64,000 nucleotides of DNA from Woodsholea maritima DSM 17123 (GTDB lineage: Bacteria; Pseudomonadota; Alphaproteobacteria; Caulobacterales; Maricaulaceae): NCBI RefSeq assembly GCF_000382325.1, contig NZ_KB908059.1, forward strand, positions 124,001 through 188,000, in the 5' to 3' direction. Positions 18,786-27,890 of this stretch are shown here, in pieces (position 1 is the first letter of the stretch; each line of letters starts with the position of its first letter). Below the pieces are notes generated by a model, which was not told where the DNA came from, did no database searches, and worked only from the letters and a program-made list of their open reading frames with translations. Made by a program: the position numbers and the translations under genes.

Positions 18786-18814
18786 TTGCCAGCGCATTAA
18801 CCCTCCGGCATAGT
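18786..18814 (+). promoter_or_regulatory. Possible sigma-70-type promoter of the hppA unit
   Basis: TTGCCA (18786-18791) and CATAGT (18809-18814) are spaced by 17 bases, four of six matches to each consensus. A start near 18821 would give a very short leader before the Shine-Dalgarno at about 18824. Plausible by position but not strong. Confidence 0.35.
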
Positions 18815-18834
18815 TTTCTATTCGGGGAGGGTAA

Positions 18835-18918
18835 ATGATGGCTGATTTATATAGAATAAAGTCGCTTTTGCCTTCTGAAACAAGCATTAGACTTGGAAAA
18901 AGGCAGAATCTCGAATGA
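18835..18918 (+). CDS. 27-codon leader ORF upstream of hppA
   Basis: A short open frame beginning ATGATG right behind GGGGAGGG, the best Shine-Dalgarno in this gap. It codes for 27 residues (starts [12 protein letters not shown], ends LGKRQNLE) and its TGA at 18916-18918 overlaps the hppA ATG at 18915 as ATGA. hppA itself has only a weak AGG 11 bases upstream, so hppA translation is probably coupled to this frame. The peptide has no recognised motif. It may be a regulatory leader peptide or only a coupling device. Conservation cannot be judged here. Confidence 0.55.
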   Translation: MMADLYRIKSLLPSETSIRLGKRQNLE

Positions 18919-21065
18919 GTGTACAAAACTGGTTATGGCTGGTGATCGCTGCGGGCGTGCTGGCTTTGCTCTATGGGGCGCTCCAAATTCGCGCCATTCT
19001 TTCCGCATCTCCGGGCAATGAGCGTATGCAGGAGATTGCCGCGGCCATTCAAGAAGGCGCCAATGCCTATCTGCGCCGTCAATATACCACCATCGCTATG
19101 GTTGGTGTGGTGATTTTGATCCTTGTTGGATTTCTGCTGGGGCCCATCGTTGCAGTGGGCTTTTTAACAGGGGCGGTCCTGTCGGGTCTGGCGGGCTTTA
19201 TCGGCATGCTGGTCTCGGTACGGGCCAATGTGCGCACCACCGAAGCCTCACGAAAGGGCCTGCAAGCGGGCCTGGCGATGGCTTTCAAATCCGGTTCGGT
19301 CACGGGACTTTTAGTGGTCGGGCTCGCGCTTTTGGCTGTCACGGTCTATTACGCCTTCCTGGCCCCGAATGGCGCTTTTAGTGCGGTGACTGATCATCGC
19401 ACAGTGATTGATGGCTTGGTCGCGCTTGGCTTTGGGGCGTCGTTGATTTCCATCTTTGCGCGTTTGGGCGGCGGGATCTTCACCAAGGGCGCTGATGTTG
19501 GCGGGGATATGGTCGGTAAGGTCGAAGCCAATATCCCTGAAGATGATCCGCGTAATGCCGCCACCATTGCCGACAATGTCGGGGACAATGTGGGTGACTG
19601 CGCAGGCATGGCCGCCGATCTGTTTGAAACCTATGCCGTTACGGCGGTAGCGACCATGGTGCTGGCCTCGATCTTCTTTCGTGATGCCGTCGGTGCGGTG
19701 ACAGTTGATACCATGATGATCTATCCGCTGGCGATTGGCGGGGTCTGTATCCTGGCCTCAGTCCTGGGGACGTTTTTTGTGCGCCTTTCCAAAGGGTCAA
19801 CCCATGTCATGGGCGCGCTTTATAAGGGCTTTATTGCCTCTGCCGTCTTCTCCCTCATTGGGGTTGCGGGCGTGACCTATCAGCTGATCGGCTTTGATCA
19901 GACGATCACCACCAGCTCTGGTGTAACTATGACGGGGCTGGACCTTTTGCTGTGTGGTTTGGCGGGGCTTGTCGTCACCGGTGCCATTGTCTGGGTGACG
20001 GAATATTACACCGGCACGCAATATCACCCCGTGCGCTCGGTCGCGAAGGCGTCCGAATCCGGGCATGGCACGAATGTGATTCAGGGCTTGGCGGTGTCGC
20101 TGGAGGCAACCGCGCTTCCTGCCCTCATCATCATTATCGGCATTGTCGTGACGTTTAACCTGGCCGGGCTTTATGGCATTGCCGTTGCTGTGACCACCAT
20201 GTTGGCGCTGGCCGGAATGGTCGTGGCTCTTGATGCCTTCGGTCCTGTTACGGACAATGCGGGCGGGATAGCTGAAATGGCTGAGTTGGACAGTGCGGTG
20301 CGTGAAACCACCGATGCGCTCGATGCTGTGGGCAATACCACCAAAGCCGTCACCAAGGGCTATGCCATTGGTTCAGCCGGGCTGGGGGCTTTGGTGCTGT
20401 TCGCCGCTTATACCGAGGACCTCTCTTACTTTGCCAGCCACCCCGAAGATTATCCCTTCTTTGCCGACATCGTGGTCAATTTCTCGCTGCAAAACCCTTA
20501 TGTCGTTGTGGGGCTCTTCTTCGGCGGTCTGCTTCCCTTCCTCTTCGGGGGGATGTCGATGACCGCTGTGGGACGCGCGGCGCAGGCCGTGGTCGAAGAA
20601 GTGCGTCGCCAGTTCCGTGAAAATCCAGGGATTATGAAGGGCGAGGTCAAGCCCGATTATGGCCGGGCCGTGGACCTGTTAACGGGCGCAGCGATCCGCG
20701 AAATGATCATACCTTCGTTATTGCCGGTGCTCTCTCCCATCGTGCTATTCATCGTGATCACCTTTGTCGCCGGTAAGGCCGAAGCTTTGGCCGCGGTGGG
20801 CGCGATGTTGATGGGGGTGATCGTTACCGGGCTGTTCGTGGCCGTTTCCATGACCGCCGGCGGCGGGGCCTGGGACAATGCCAAGAAATATATCGAAGAC
20901 GGTCATCATGGCGGCAAGGGGTCGGATGCCCATAAGGCGGCCGTTACGGGTGATACCGTGGGCGATCCTTACAAGGATACGGCTGGACCTGCGGTCAATC
21001 CGATGATCAAGATCACCAATATCGTGGCCTTGCTGTTGCTCGCGGTTCTGGCAGCACGATTCTAA
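18915..21065 (+). CDS. hppA: Membrane-bound H+-translocating pyrophosphatase, K+-independent type
   Basis: Pumps protons across the inner membrane at the cost of pyrophosphate. The 716 residues have about 16 membrane segments. The substrate site is intact: [40 protein letters not shown], and C-terminal [10 protein letters not shown] and [18 protein letters not shown]. The potassium-switch position reads [18 protein letters not shown]; Lys after GNTT (with Thr three residues on) marks the K+-independent subfamily, whereas K+-dependent enzymes have Ala there. Translation is probably coupled to the leader ORF at 18835. A soluble pyrophosphatase (ppa) is also present at 40.4 kb. Confidence 0.96.
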   Translation: MSVQNWLWLVIAAGVLALLYGALQIRAILSASPGNERMQEIAAAIQEGANAYLRRQYTTIAMVGVVILILVGFLLGPIVAVGFLTGAVLSGLAGFIGMLVSVRANVRTTEASRKGLQAGLAMAFKSGSVTGLLVVGLALLAVTVYYAFLAPNGAFSAVTDHRTVIDGLVALGFGASLISIFARLGGGIFTKGADVGGDMVGKVEANIPEDDPRNAATIADNVGDNVGDCAGMAADLFETYAVTAVATMVLASIFFRDAVGAVTVDTMMIYPLAIGGVCILASVLGTFFVRLSKGSTHVMGALYKGFIASAVFSLIGVAGVTYQLIGFDQTITTSSGVTMTGLDLLLCGLAGLVVTGAIVWVTEYYTGTQYHPVRSVAKASESGHGTNVIQGLAVSLEATALPALIIIIGIVVTFNLAGLYGIAVAVTTMLALAGMVVALDAFGPVTDNAGGIAEMAELDSAVRETTDALDAVGNTTKAVTKGYAIGSAGLGALVLFAAYTEDLSYFASHPEDYPFFADIVVNFSLQNPYVVVGLFFGGLLPFLFGGMSMTAVGRAAQAVVEEVRRQFRENPGIMKGEVKPDYGRAVDLLTGAAIREMIIPSLLPVLSPIVLFIVITFVAGKAEALAAVGAMLMGVIVTGLFVAVSMTAGGGAWDNAKKYIEDGHHGGKGSDAHKAAVTGDTVGDPYKDTAGPAVNPMIKITNIVALLLLAVLAARF

Positions 21066-21085
21066 GGTTGATACTTGTGTGTAAT

Positions 21086-21119
21086 AAAAAACCCCCACGT
21101 CTTGGACGCGGGGGTTTTT
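21086..21119. terminator. Bidirectional terminator between hppA and bamE
   Basis: Stem AAAAAACCCCC-A-CGTC / GACG-C-GGGGGTTTTT with a TTG loop and one A/C mismatch. The A-run before and T-run after the stem make it a good intrinsic terminator in both directions, as fits two convergent genes. Confidence 0.93.
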
Positions 21120-21138
21120 CTTTGATTACAGTAGGGTT

Positions 21139-21648
21139 TTAGCGTCCACCATCGGTGCGGGGGCCACCGGCACCGCCGGGCAAGTTCTGCTCACCGCCAA
21201 ATTGTTCCGTGGGCAGGCGTCCGACATTGCCCAGGATTTGCTCCAGAATGGTCAGCTCGCGCCCACGGGTCGGGGTTTCACGGCCCACAACGGCAACGAC
21301 ACGTCCGTTTTCCAGACCAAATTCGTCGACAGCTGAAACCACGCCATTGTCATCAAAGCGTACGGCGATGATGCGCCGGTCGCGCGTTTCCGGGCGGCGA
21401 TAGGCCAGGGTTTCGCGGGTCGCAGAGATATAATACCAGGTATCCGTCTCGAACACGCCGCGGGTAGAGGGATTGCCCAAAGTCGACATCACGCTGGCCT
21501 GGGTGTCCTGACCAACGAGAATCTCAGGCACTTCACCATCGGTGTAGCGAAAGCCATGGCTGCGCAGCGTTGGGTTACACGCGCTCAACAGGCCTGCACT
21601 GATAACAAGAAGGCCCAGAGCTGCGATACGGGTGCGAGGAAAACTCAT
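21139..21648 (-). CDS. bamE: Outer-membrane protein assembly factor BamE (SmpA/OmlA family)
   Basis: Lipoprotein subunit of the BAM complex that inserts beta-barrel proteins into the outer membrane. The 169 residues start with a lipoprotein signal ending in the lipobox LLSAC (Cys24). The BamE domain follows: ILVGQDTQASVMSTLGNPST with the typical Gly-Asn/Asp-Pro turn, TDTWYYIS, and IIAVRFDDNGVVSAVDEF. The C-terminus carries an alphaproteobacterial extension rich in Gly (about 130-169). It is divergent from the bc1 chaperone gene, an order I know from Caulobacter. Confidence 0.9.
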   Translation of the reverse strand: MSFPRTRIAALGLLVISAGLLSACNPTLRSHGFRYTDGEVPEILVGQDTQASVMSTLGNPSTRGVFETDTWYYISATRETLAYRRPETRDRRIIAVRFDDNGVVSAVDEFGLENGRVVAVVGRETPTRGRELTILEQILGNVGRLPTEQFGGEQNLPGGAGGPRTDGGR

Positions 21649-21763
21649 CAGGTGGTCTACCTTCCTTGATTACTCATACGTGCGCACATTATACGCTTAA
21701 TCTATTGCCTAAACGTCCAAAGGCGTGACGGCAAGTCACTTTCTACGGGGGAGTACACCTGCC

Positions 21764-22297
21764 ATGCTCAAAGGCTTTTTTACGCGCAAATCCGACAAAA
21801 CTACGGCAGAGCCCCTGTATCAGGCCATTGTCAGTGCAGCCCGCCGTCCTTTTCTCTACCAAAAGAACCCCGAACTCGACACGCTGGACGGTCGATTTAA
21901 CCTTCTCAGCCTGCATGTGATTTTGGTCATTCGTCGGATAAACACGCAAGGCGAGGCGGCCAAGGCCTTCGCCCAAGACCTCTTTGACATCATGTTCAAA
22001 GATATGGAGGCCGCCATCCGCGAGATTGGCGCCGGTGATACCACGGTGGGTAAAAAGATCCGTACCATGGCCGAGGCCTTTTATGGGGCGGCCAAAGCCT
22101 ATGAGCCGGGTTTGGAGGCCAAAGACCAAGAGGCCCTCAGTGAAGTTTTGGCGCGCAATGTCTTTAATCGTGAGGGCCGTGATGAAGCCAGCGATCTGCT
22201 CGCGTCTTATGTTTTGACCAGTGAAGCGCGGCTTTTGGCTCAGCCCTTTGAGGACTATTTGTCAGGACAAATCCCTCATTTCGCGGATCAGTTATAA
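21764..22297 (+). CDS. Ubiquinol-cytochrome c chaperone (CBP3-like)
   Basis: Homologue of mitochondrial CBP3/UQCC1, which helps cytochrome b synthesis and bc1 complex assembly at the membrane. The 177 residues contain the family motif LYQAIVSAARRPFLY, LDTLDGRFNLLSLHVILVIRRI and GAGDTTVGKKIRTMAEAFYG. I place the start at ATG 21764 (MLKGFFTRK), about ten bases after GGGGGAG; a GTG at 21725 is in frame but lacks homology. Often this gene is followed by a DUF177 gene and plsX; here plsX comes directly. Confidence 0.9.
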   Translation: MLKGFFTRKSDKTTAEPLYQAIVSAARRPFLYQKNPELDTLDGRFNLLSLHVILVIRRINTQGEAAKAFAQDLFDIMFKDMEAAIREIGAGDTTVGKKIRTMAEAFYGAAKAYEPGLEAKDQEALSEVLARNVFNREGRDEASDLLASYVLTSEARLLAQPFEDYLSGQIPHFADQL

Positions 22298-22414
22298 AAG
22301 CTTGCTGCCAACGCGCTTGCATCTGAAAAGTCATGCGCTAAGGTCCGGCGCGAATTTGCCCCCAAGCTCTGGAGGCGAAACATTGTTCAAGAATGGGCGG
22401 ACCGGAATCCCTTC

Positions 22415-23482
22415 ATGAGTTCTCCACTGATCCTCTCCATCGACGCCATGGGCGGCGATCATGCGCCAGAAATCATCATTGATGGCCTGGTGCATTTCTT
22501 CAAAAACCGCAAGCGCACCGTCAAAATCCTCCTTCATGGGGATGAGGCACAGCTGAGCCCCTTGCTGGCTCAGCATGAGGACATTCGCGGTCATTGTGAG
22601 ATTCGCCATACCGAGTTGGAAGTCGATATGTCCGCCAAACCGTCGGAGGCGGTGCGTCGGGCCAAAGGCTCATCCATGTGGAATGCGGTGCGTGCGGTCA
22701 AAGACGGCGAAGCGCATGTGGCCGTGTCTGCGGGTAATACCGGTGCCTTAATGGCGATTTCCAAAGTCGTGCTGCGCATGATGAAGGGCGTCCATCGCCC
22801 GGCCATCGTGGCCAGCTGGCCTACAGCGCGCGGGTTTTCATCCGTTCTGGATGTTGGCGCGAATATTGATTGTACAGCCGCGCAGCTTATTGAGTTTGCC
22901 ATTATGGGCGAAGCGTTTCACCGCGCGGTTCATGGCGCGGCCAATCCCAGCGTTGGCCTTCTCAATGTTGGCGAAGAAGAGCTTAAAGGCAATGATCAGG
23001 TGCGTGAAGCCGATGGGGTTTTGCGCTCTGGCGAGCTGGAGATGAATTATTTCGGCTTTGTCGAAGGCAATGACATCTCAGCGGGAAAAACCGATGTGGT
23101 CGTCACCGATGGCTTCACCGGTAATATCGCGTTGAAAACCGCCGAAGGCATGGCGCGTCTGGTTGGCGGTTGGGTGAGGGAGGCTCTAACCTCCAGCCTG
23201 GTCGCGAAATTCGCCGCAGCTTTGCTTCAGTTGGGCGCGTTGAAAAGCCTGCGCGCCAAGATGGACCCGCGCAGCGTTAATGGCGGGGTTTTCTTGGGCC
23301 TGAATGGTGTCGTTGTGAAAAGTCATGGCGGTACGGATGGTTTGGGATTTGCCACGGCCCTACGCATTGCGCTAGAAATGGCGGATAGTTCTTATCTTAT
23401 AGAAGTCGAGCGCAATATCGCCCGGCTGGAAGCGACGAAACAGGGGGGGGACGCGCAGTCCTCCAGTCAGGAAACGGCGTGA
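22415..23482 (+). CDS. plsX: Phosphate acyltransferase PlsX
   Basis: Converts acyl-ACP to acyl-phosphate, the donor for glycerol-3-phosphate acylation by PlsY. The 355 residues begin with the hallmark [16 protein letters not shown] and contain [51 protein letters not shown] and [17 protein letters not shown]. It overlaps fabH by four bases (GTGA), so phospholipid and fatty-acid initiation are co-expressed. No rpmF or DUF177 gene precedes it within this unit. Confidence 0.97.
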   Translation: MSSPLILSIDAMGGDHAPEIIIDGLVHFFKNRKRTVKILLHGDEAQLSPLLAQHEDIRGHCEIRHTELEVDMSAKPSEAVRRAKGSSMWNAVRAVKDGEAHVAVSAGNTGALMAISKVVLRMMKGVHRPAIVASWPTARGFSSVLDVGANIDCTAAQLIEFAIMGEAFHRAVHGAANPSVGLLNVGEEELKGNDQVREADGVLRSGELEMNYFGFVEGNDISAGKTDVVVTDGFTGNIALKTAEGMARLVGGWVREALTSSLVAKFAAALLQLGALKSLRAKMDPRSVNGGVFLGLNGVVVKSHGGTDGLGFATALRIALEMADSSYLIEVERNIARLEATKQGGDAQSSSQETA

Positions 23483-24456
23483 GCGCGTATATTTCGAAGA
23501 TTCTCGGTGTAGGCTCTTATCTGCCTGCCCGGGCCATGACCAATGATGAGCTTTCCAGCCTGGTCGAGACCAGTGATGCCTGGATCCAAGAGCGCACAGG
23601 TATCAAGAAGCGCCATATCGCCGCCGATGGGGAATGCACCAGCGATCTCGGGGTCGAGGCCGCGCGCCGCGCCATGGCGCACGCCGGTATCACCATTGAT
23701 GAGGTTGATATGATCGTGCTCGCCACGGCGACACCCGATCTGACCTTTCCCGCCTCTGCCACGATTATCCAGCATAAGCTGGGCATGCGCCACGGCATGG
23801 CGTTTGACGTGCATGCCGTATGCTCAGGCTTCGTCTATGCGATGGCAACGGCGGATAATTTTCTGGCACGTGGTCAAGCCAAGACGGCTTTGGTCATTGG
23901 TGCCGAGACGTTCTCGCGCATTCTTGACTGGACGGATCGCACGACCTGCGTCCTGTTTGGGGACGGGGCTGGGGCGATTGTGCTGCGCGCGGAAGAACAA
24001 ACCGAATCAAATGCCGGTGAGGGTGTGATTTCGACCCATTTGCGCTCTGATGGCAGTTTTTGTGATCTCTTATATGTTGATGGTGGACCATCCAGCACGA
24101 AAACCGTCGGCCACCTGCGCATGCAGGGCAATCAGGTCTTCAAGCACGCTGTGAACAAGATATCAGGCTCAATCGAAGAGGCGGCAAAGATCGCCAATGT
24201 CGCGATTGAAGAGGTCGATTGGTTTATTCCACATCAGGCAAATTACCGGATTTTACAAGGCGTTGCGAAAAAATTAGGCATTCCTGTTGAAAAGGTCGTG
24301 TCTACCGTCGCCGATCATGGCAATACTTCTGCGGCGTCCATTCCGCTCGCGCTGGATGTGGCTGTCAAAGACGGACGCGTCAAAAAAGGTGACTTGATCT
24401 TGATGGAAGCCTTGGGTGGCGGGCTCACCTGGGGTGCGGCTCTGGCTCGTTTTTGA
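23479..24456 (+). CDS. fabH: Beta-ketoacyl-ACP synthase III
   Basis: Starts type II fatty-acid synthesis by condensing acetyl-CoA with malonyl-ACP. The 325 residues contain the catalytic Cys in [13 protein letters not shown], the His in [10 protein letters not shown] and the Asn in [12 protein letters not shown], plus the Arg/Trp CoA-binding segment [11 protein letters not shown]. The start is GTG 23479 within the plsX stop. The stop lies inside a 9-base direct repeat (see the repeat entry at 24448). Confidence 0.97.
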   Translation: MSAYISKILGVGSYLPARAMTNDELSSLVETSDAWIQERTGIKKRHIAADGECTSDLGVEAARRAMAHAGITIDEVDMIVLATATPDLTFPASATIIQHKLGMRHGMAFDVHAVCSGFVYAMATADNFLARGQAKTALVIGAETFSRILDWTDRTTCVLFGDGAGAIVLRAEEQTESNAGEGVISTHLRSDGSFCDLLYVDGGPSSTKTVGHLRMQGNQVFKHAVNKISGSIEEAAKIANVAIEEVDWFIPHQANYRILQGVAKKLGIPVEKVVSTVADHGNTSAASIPLALDVAVKDGRVKKGDLILMEALGGGLTWGAALARF

Positions 24457-24473
24457 CGTTTTTGACGTTTTTG
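24448..24473 (+). repeat. Triplicated CGTTTTTGA at the fabH stop codon
   Basis: CGTTTTTGA at 24448-24456 and 24457-24465, and a third copy differing in its last bases (24466-24474). Because the unit is nine bases, each copy is in frame: the fabH stop is followed by two more in-frame stops. It looks like a slippage duplication of the gene end. Confidence 0.8.
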
Positions 24474-24518
24474 TTGATAGTTAACATTGACCGCGTGCAG
24501 TAATGCGACGTAGGCTCA

Positions 24519-24524
24519 TATAAT
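24519..24524 (+). promoter_or_regulatory. Possible -10 element of ihfA
   Basis: A perfect TATAAT lies 23 bases before the ihfA start. No good -35 is found 17 bases upstream, so it may be an extended or activator-dependent promoter. The ribosome site is ATCGGGGG further down. Confidence 0.35.
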
Positions 24525-24546
24525 CTCTTGATCGGGGGTCTATGTT

Positions 24547-24849
24547 ATGGCTGAAAAAACACTAACTCGCGCCGACCTGTCTGAAGCCGTTTATCGTGAA
24601 GTGGGTCTGTCGCGCCAAGAATCGGCGACCCTGGTCGAAGCTGTGCTCGACCTGCTTTCTGATACTTTGGCCAATGGCGAGTCGGTAAAACTCTCCTCCT
24701 TCGGCTCTTTTGTCCTGCGTGACAAAAATGGCCGGGTTGGCCGAAATCCTAAAACCGGTGAAGAGGTGCCTATCGATCCTCGCCGGGTGCTGGTGTTCAA
24801 ACCCTCTCAGGTTTTGAAAGACCGCATTGACGCTGCCCTTTCGAAATAA
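24547..24849 (+). CDS. ihfA: Integration host factor, alpha subunit
   Basis: DNA-bending nucleoid protein that forms a heterodimer with IhfB. The 100 residues match the family throughout: [20 protein letters not shown], the beta-arm with the intercalating Pro in [20 protein letters not shown], and the C-terminal [15 protein letters not shown]. Start at ATG 24547 gives the expected MAEKTLTR N-terminus. It lies between fabH and a MerR gene, as in Caulobacter. Confidence 0.95.
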   Translation: MAEKTLTRADLSEAVYREVGLSRQESATLVEAVLDLLSDTLANGESVKLSSFGSFVLRDKNGRVGRNPKTGEEVPIDPRRVLVFKPSQVLKDRIDAALSK

Positions 24850-24876
24850 GTCTTCTTATCTGACGAAGGGTGTATC

Positions 24877-25365
24877 ATGAGTGGGGCAGAGAAGTCGCCT
24901 GACGCGTATCGGACGATCTCCGAAGCGGCGGAAGATGCCGGTCTGCCCACCCATGTCCTGCGGTTTTGGGAATCGAAATTCTCCCAGTTAAAGCCCGTAA
25001 AGCGCCGCGGCGGACGCCGCTTCTATCGCCCTCAGGATGTCACCCTGATTAAGGGCTTGCGCCATTTGCTCTATGAAGCGGGCTATACGATTAAGGGCGC
25101 GCAGAAATATCTCAAAGATCACGGTGTTGGCCATGTTGCGGCCCTGGGTGAGGGCAGTGCGTCTATCGCAGCCATTCCCACTGGTGAAGAGGCGGCTATT
25201 CCTTCTCCAGCGCTCGATAGCCGTGCGAATGCGCTTGAAGCGCGCAGTGAGCTTTATCGTGAAAGCGCCCATAATCTCACACGCTTGATCTCTGATCTAG
25301 AAGACGTGAAGGCGCGCTTGGATGCCGCTATTACCCGCTCGCACATCAGCCGCAAGGCGAGCTGA
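24877..25365 (+). CDS. MerR-family transcriptional regulator
   Basis: 162-residue regulator with an N-terminal winged helix ([45 protein letters not shown]) of the subgroup that usually follows ihfA in alphaproteobacteria. The C-terminal third forms a predicted coiled coil ([19 protein letters not shown], then [14 protein letters not shown]) for dimerisation. There are no clustered Cys that would suggest metal sensing. Its target and inducer are unknown. It is 27 bases behind ihfA. Confidence 0.9.
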   Translation: MSGAEKSPDAYRTISEAAEDAGLPTHVLRFWESKFSQLKPVKRRGGRRFYRPQDVTLIKGLRHLLYEAGYTIKGAQKYLKDHGVGHVAALGEGSASIAAIPTGEEAAIPSPALDSRANALEARSELYRESAHNLTRLISDLEDVKARLDAAITRSHISRKAS

Positions 25366-25463
25366 TATTTCACCGCTCTTTCGACTTGATGCGCCGGAGC
25401 ACGCGGCCTATAAGACCTCCTCTCTTCTGATTGCCCCCCATTGTTAGAAGAGACCTAAGGTGT

Positions 25464-25541
25464 CGGAGCGTGGCGCAGCCCGGTTAGCGCACCGGTCTGG
25501 GGGACCGGGGGTCGGAGGTTCAAATCCTCTCGCTCCGACCA
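25464..25541 (+). tRNA. tRNA-Pro (anticodon GGG)
   Basis: Cloverleaf with acceptor CGGAGCG / CGCTCCG, D arm GCGC, anticodon stem CCGGT / ACCGG around CTGGGGG giving anticodon GGG, T arm GGAGG-TTCAAAT-CCTCT, discriminator A and encoded CCA. 78 bases. Confidence 0.95.
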
Positions 25542-25753
25542 TTTATTTCAGTAATTTAACGTACTCCTATGATTAAAATATAACTATATTCTATATGGCT
25601 TATTAAAAAAATGAGCTTTATTCCTACCACGCTGGCTTAATTCTTTGATCGCCGCCCTTTCTGTGGACGCGTCAAATTTAGCGATGCCCCGCGCGCCGCC
25701 AAATCGGCGTCCCGCCTGGTTCAATCTTTATGTTTACGTCTGCCAGAATGGCG

Positions 25754-26143
25754 CTAGGTGAGCTCTAAAAGGTCCCATTTATTGCCGAAGGGGTCTTGAA
25801 AAACGACGACTTGGCCGTAGCTTTCACGCCGTGGACCTTCTAAAAACGTGACACCATTTGCGTGCATCTTTTCATAATCACGTTCAAAGTCATCGGTTTG
25901 CAGGAAGAAAGCTACACGCCCGCCGGTTTGATGGCCGATGGCGGCCAGCTGATGCTCATCACTGGCTTTGGCGAGCAGAAGGGCTGTTTCCTGACTGCCA
26001 GGTGGGGCGACCCGCACCCAGCGTTTTGTCTCCGACAGGCGGGTATCTTCAAGCAGGGTAAAACCCAGGACATCGACATAGAAGGCTAATGCCGCGTCAT
26101 AATCAGGAATGACGAGTGTAATGAGGCTGATGAATTGTGTCAT
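25754..26143 (-). CDS. VOC-family (glyoxalase/bleomycin resistance-like) protein
   Basis: 129-residue vicinal-oxygen-chelate protein with two beta-alpha-beta-beta-beta modules. The start MTQFISLITLVIPDYDAALA and the ending VVVFQDPFGNKWDLLEL with a metal-ligand Glu are typical of small bacterial VOC proteins; the substrate cannot be predicted. The ATG at 26143 overlaps the stop of the upstream PqiA-like gene as ATGA, which fixes the start; longer upstream reading has no homology and overlaps that gene. Confidence 0.85.
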   Translation of the reverse strand: MTQFISLITLVIPDYDAALAFYVDVLGFTLLEDTRLSETKRWVRVAPPGSQETALLLAKASDEHQLAAIGHQTGGRVAFFLQTDDFERDYEKMHANGVTFLEGPRRESYGQVVVFQDPFGNKWDLLELT

Positions 26144-26652
26144 GCGAGAGGGGGCTCTGGATCCAGGGGGGCAGGGTGTTCCAAATCGCGCGCGATGAGG
26201 CCAGAGGCGAGCATGAACATCAAGGCACTCACGGCAAAGGCATAAAGGCCGGGCTGGGTGAGCGCGCGTGCTAGCCCATTGCTGGATAAGCTCACTACGA
26301 TCAGGGCTAGGACGAAAACGTCCATCATTGACCATTTTCCCAGCATTTCCAGCAATTTAAGCGCTGAGGCGGACATCATCGGGCGCGGCCCAAGGTTTAG
26401 CCACGCCAGGGTTGCAAACTTCGCCGTGGGAAAGAGGATGGAAAAGAGCGCGATCACCCCGGCCAGGGCGTAATCGCGTGACTGGACCAAAGCATCAATG
26501 GATTGAACAAGGGAATAGCGCTCTTTAAAGATTAAGAAGCTTTGGGTTTCGATCATGGGTAGGATCAAGCCCAGCGGAAACAAAACCGCGCCGAGCAGGA
26601 GGAGAATGCGGGCCAATAGCCCGCCGGTACCATGAGGATCGATCTTAACCAT
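26140..26652 (-). CDS. Paraquat-inducible protein A (PqiA-domain) membrane protein
   Basis: 170-residue inner-membrane protein with one PqiA domain, four predicted helices (about 14-32, 62-86, 110-126, 134-152). Family markers are LFSILFPTAKFATLAWL and LEMLGKWSMMDVFVLALIV. PqiA domains belong to systems for membrane lipid homeostasis together with MCE (PqiB) proteins, but no MCE gene is near. Full PqiA proteins have two such domains and Cys-rich zinc ribbons; this one has a single domain and no zinc ribbon. It shares a transcript with the VOC gene. Confidence 0.85.
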   Translation of the reverse strand: MVKIDPHGTGGLLARILLLLGAVLFPLGLILPMIETQSFLIFKERYSLVQSIDALVQSRDYALAGVIALFSILFPTAKFATLAWLNLGPRPMMSASALKLLEMLGKWSMMDVFVLALIVVSLSSNGLARALTQPGLYAFAVSALMFMLASGLIARDLEHPAPLDPEPPLA

Positions 26653-26803
26653 GGCGTGATTTTAGCGGGCTTTACACGTGTGCCTAGTGAATTTTGAGGG
26701 TCTTGCGAGGTTTTGGTGGGCACACTGAAGCCATCAACTGGTCTTACCCCCTTGTTCCAGATCCATTTGACCCTAATAAAAACGGTTAAGTCTTGTTGAG
26801 AGT

Positions 26804-27859
26804 ATGCCCATGACCGCGAATGAAGCCTTGCCGCGTCCCTTTACTCAGGCGGGAACCAATCGTTTTGTGTTCTATTGGCTGGTCGTCATTGCGGCCTTTG
26901 TCTGCGCCATGATCTTGGTGGGAGGGGCGACGCGGTTAACCGATTCAGGCCTTTCTATAACCGAGTGGAAGCCCGTGACGGGCGCTTTACCGCCCCTAAA
27001 TGAGGCTGGGTGGCACGAGGAGTTTGAGAAATACCGCGCTATTCCCGAATATCAGTTGCAAAATCGCGGCATGAGCCTATCCGAGTTTCAATTCATCTAT
27101 TGGTGGGAATGGAGCCATCGTCAGCTCGGCCGGACTTTGGGCCTGGTCTTTGCGCTGCCGTTTGCCGTTTTCATGCTGCGCGGGATGATCGCCAAACCGA
27201 TGCGGATGCGCCTGTGGATCCTCTTCGCTTTGGGGGGATTGCAAGGGGCGATTGGCTGGTGGATGGTGTCTTCTGGCCTGGTGGACCGCCTGGATGTCAG
27301 CCAATACCGCCTGGCGACGCATTTGTGCATGGCCTTCACGATTTTGGGCCTAACCGCCTGGCTTGCGATGGATGCACGCTATGGCTGTGAAGGTCATCGC
27401 TGGACCAAGCTGGCGCGCTTTACGGCGGCGTTCTGGGGGCTGATCTTCTTACAAGTTGCCCTGGGGGCCTTTGTGGCCGGTTTAGATGCGGGCCGGATCT
27501 ATACCACTTGGCCCCTGATGGAGGGGCGCTTGATCCCAGAGGGCTATCTGGCGGGCCATCCTTTCTTCAGCGCGATTTTTGAAAGCCGCGCCGCAGTTCA
27601 GCTTCATCACCGTTGGACGGGCTATCTCGCGCTAATCAGTGGTTTAACGCTGGCCTATACCTTATGGCGCTCCAAGGTGCGCGCCGTTAAACCGGTAGTC
27701 GTGACCCTGGCAGCGCTCTTGATTGTGCAAGTCGTGTTGGGGATCGTGACCTTGGTCCACGCTGCACCGCTTAATCTGTCCCTGATCCATCAGGGCGGAG
27801 CGATTGCGCTATTTTTGACCAGTGGCGTTCTGACCTGGACGGCTCATCGCAGCACTTAA
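26804..27859 (+). CDS. ctaA: Haem A synthase
   Basis: Inner-membrane enzyme that oxidises the C8 methyl of haem O to haem A for cytochrome oxidase. The 351 residues have eight predicted membrane helices with haem-ligand His residues in WWEWSHRQLGRTLGL, RLATHLCMAFTILG, VQLHHRWTGYLALISG and LIHQGGAIALFL, and the signature GLDAGRIYTTWPLMEG. It starts MPMTANEALPRP at ATG 26804; ATG 26810 is a close alternative. The stop codon lies in the loop of a large hairpin. Confidence 0.95.
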   Translation: MPMTANEALPRPFTQAGTNRFVFYWLVVIAAFVCAMILVGGATRLTDSGLSITEWKPVTGALPPLNEAGWHEEFEKYRAIPEYQLQNRGMSLSEFQFIYWWEWSHRQLGRTLGLVFALPFAVFMLRGMIAKPMRMRLWILFALGGLQGAIGWWMVSSGLVDRLDVSQYRLATHLCMAFTILGLTAWLAMDARYGCEGHRWTKLARFTAAFWGLIFLQVALGAFVAGLDAGRIYTTWPLMEGRLIPEGYLAGHPFFSAIFESRAAVQLHHRWTGYLALISGLTLAYTLWRSKVRAVKPVVVTLAALLIVQVVLGIVTLVHAAPLNLSLIHQGGAIALFLTSGVLTWTAHRST

Positions 27860-27874
27860 AGTGTGCGATGAGCC
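27841..27874. terminator. Large hairpin holding the ctaA stop codon in its loop
   Basis: GGCTCATCGCA-G-CACT pairs with AGTG-TGCGATGAGCC: 15 pairs with a single bulged G, leaving only TAA, the ctaA stop codon, as the loop. It lies at the junction of two convergent genes and probably terminates both. There is no clear T-tract on the forward side. Confidence 0.7.
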
Positions 27875-27890
27875 CTTCCGGCTTTAAGGC

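Noticed and set aside
25542-25753. AT-rich gap after tRNA-Pro as a possible small RNA or island junction
   Set aside because: No promoter, terminator or repeat could be defined; composition alone is not enough.
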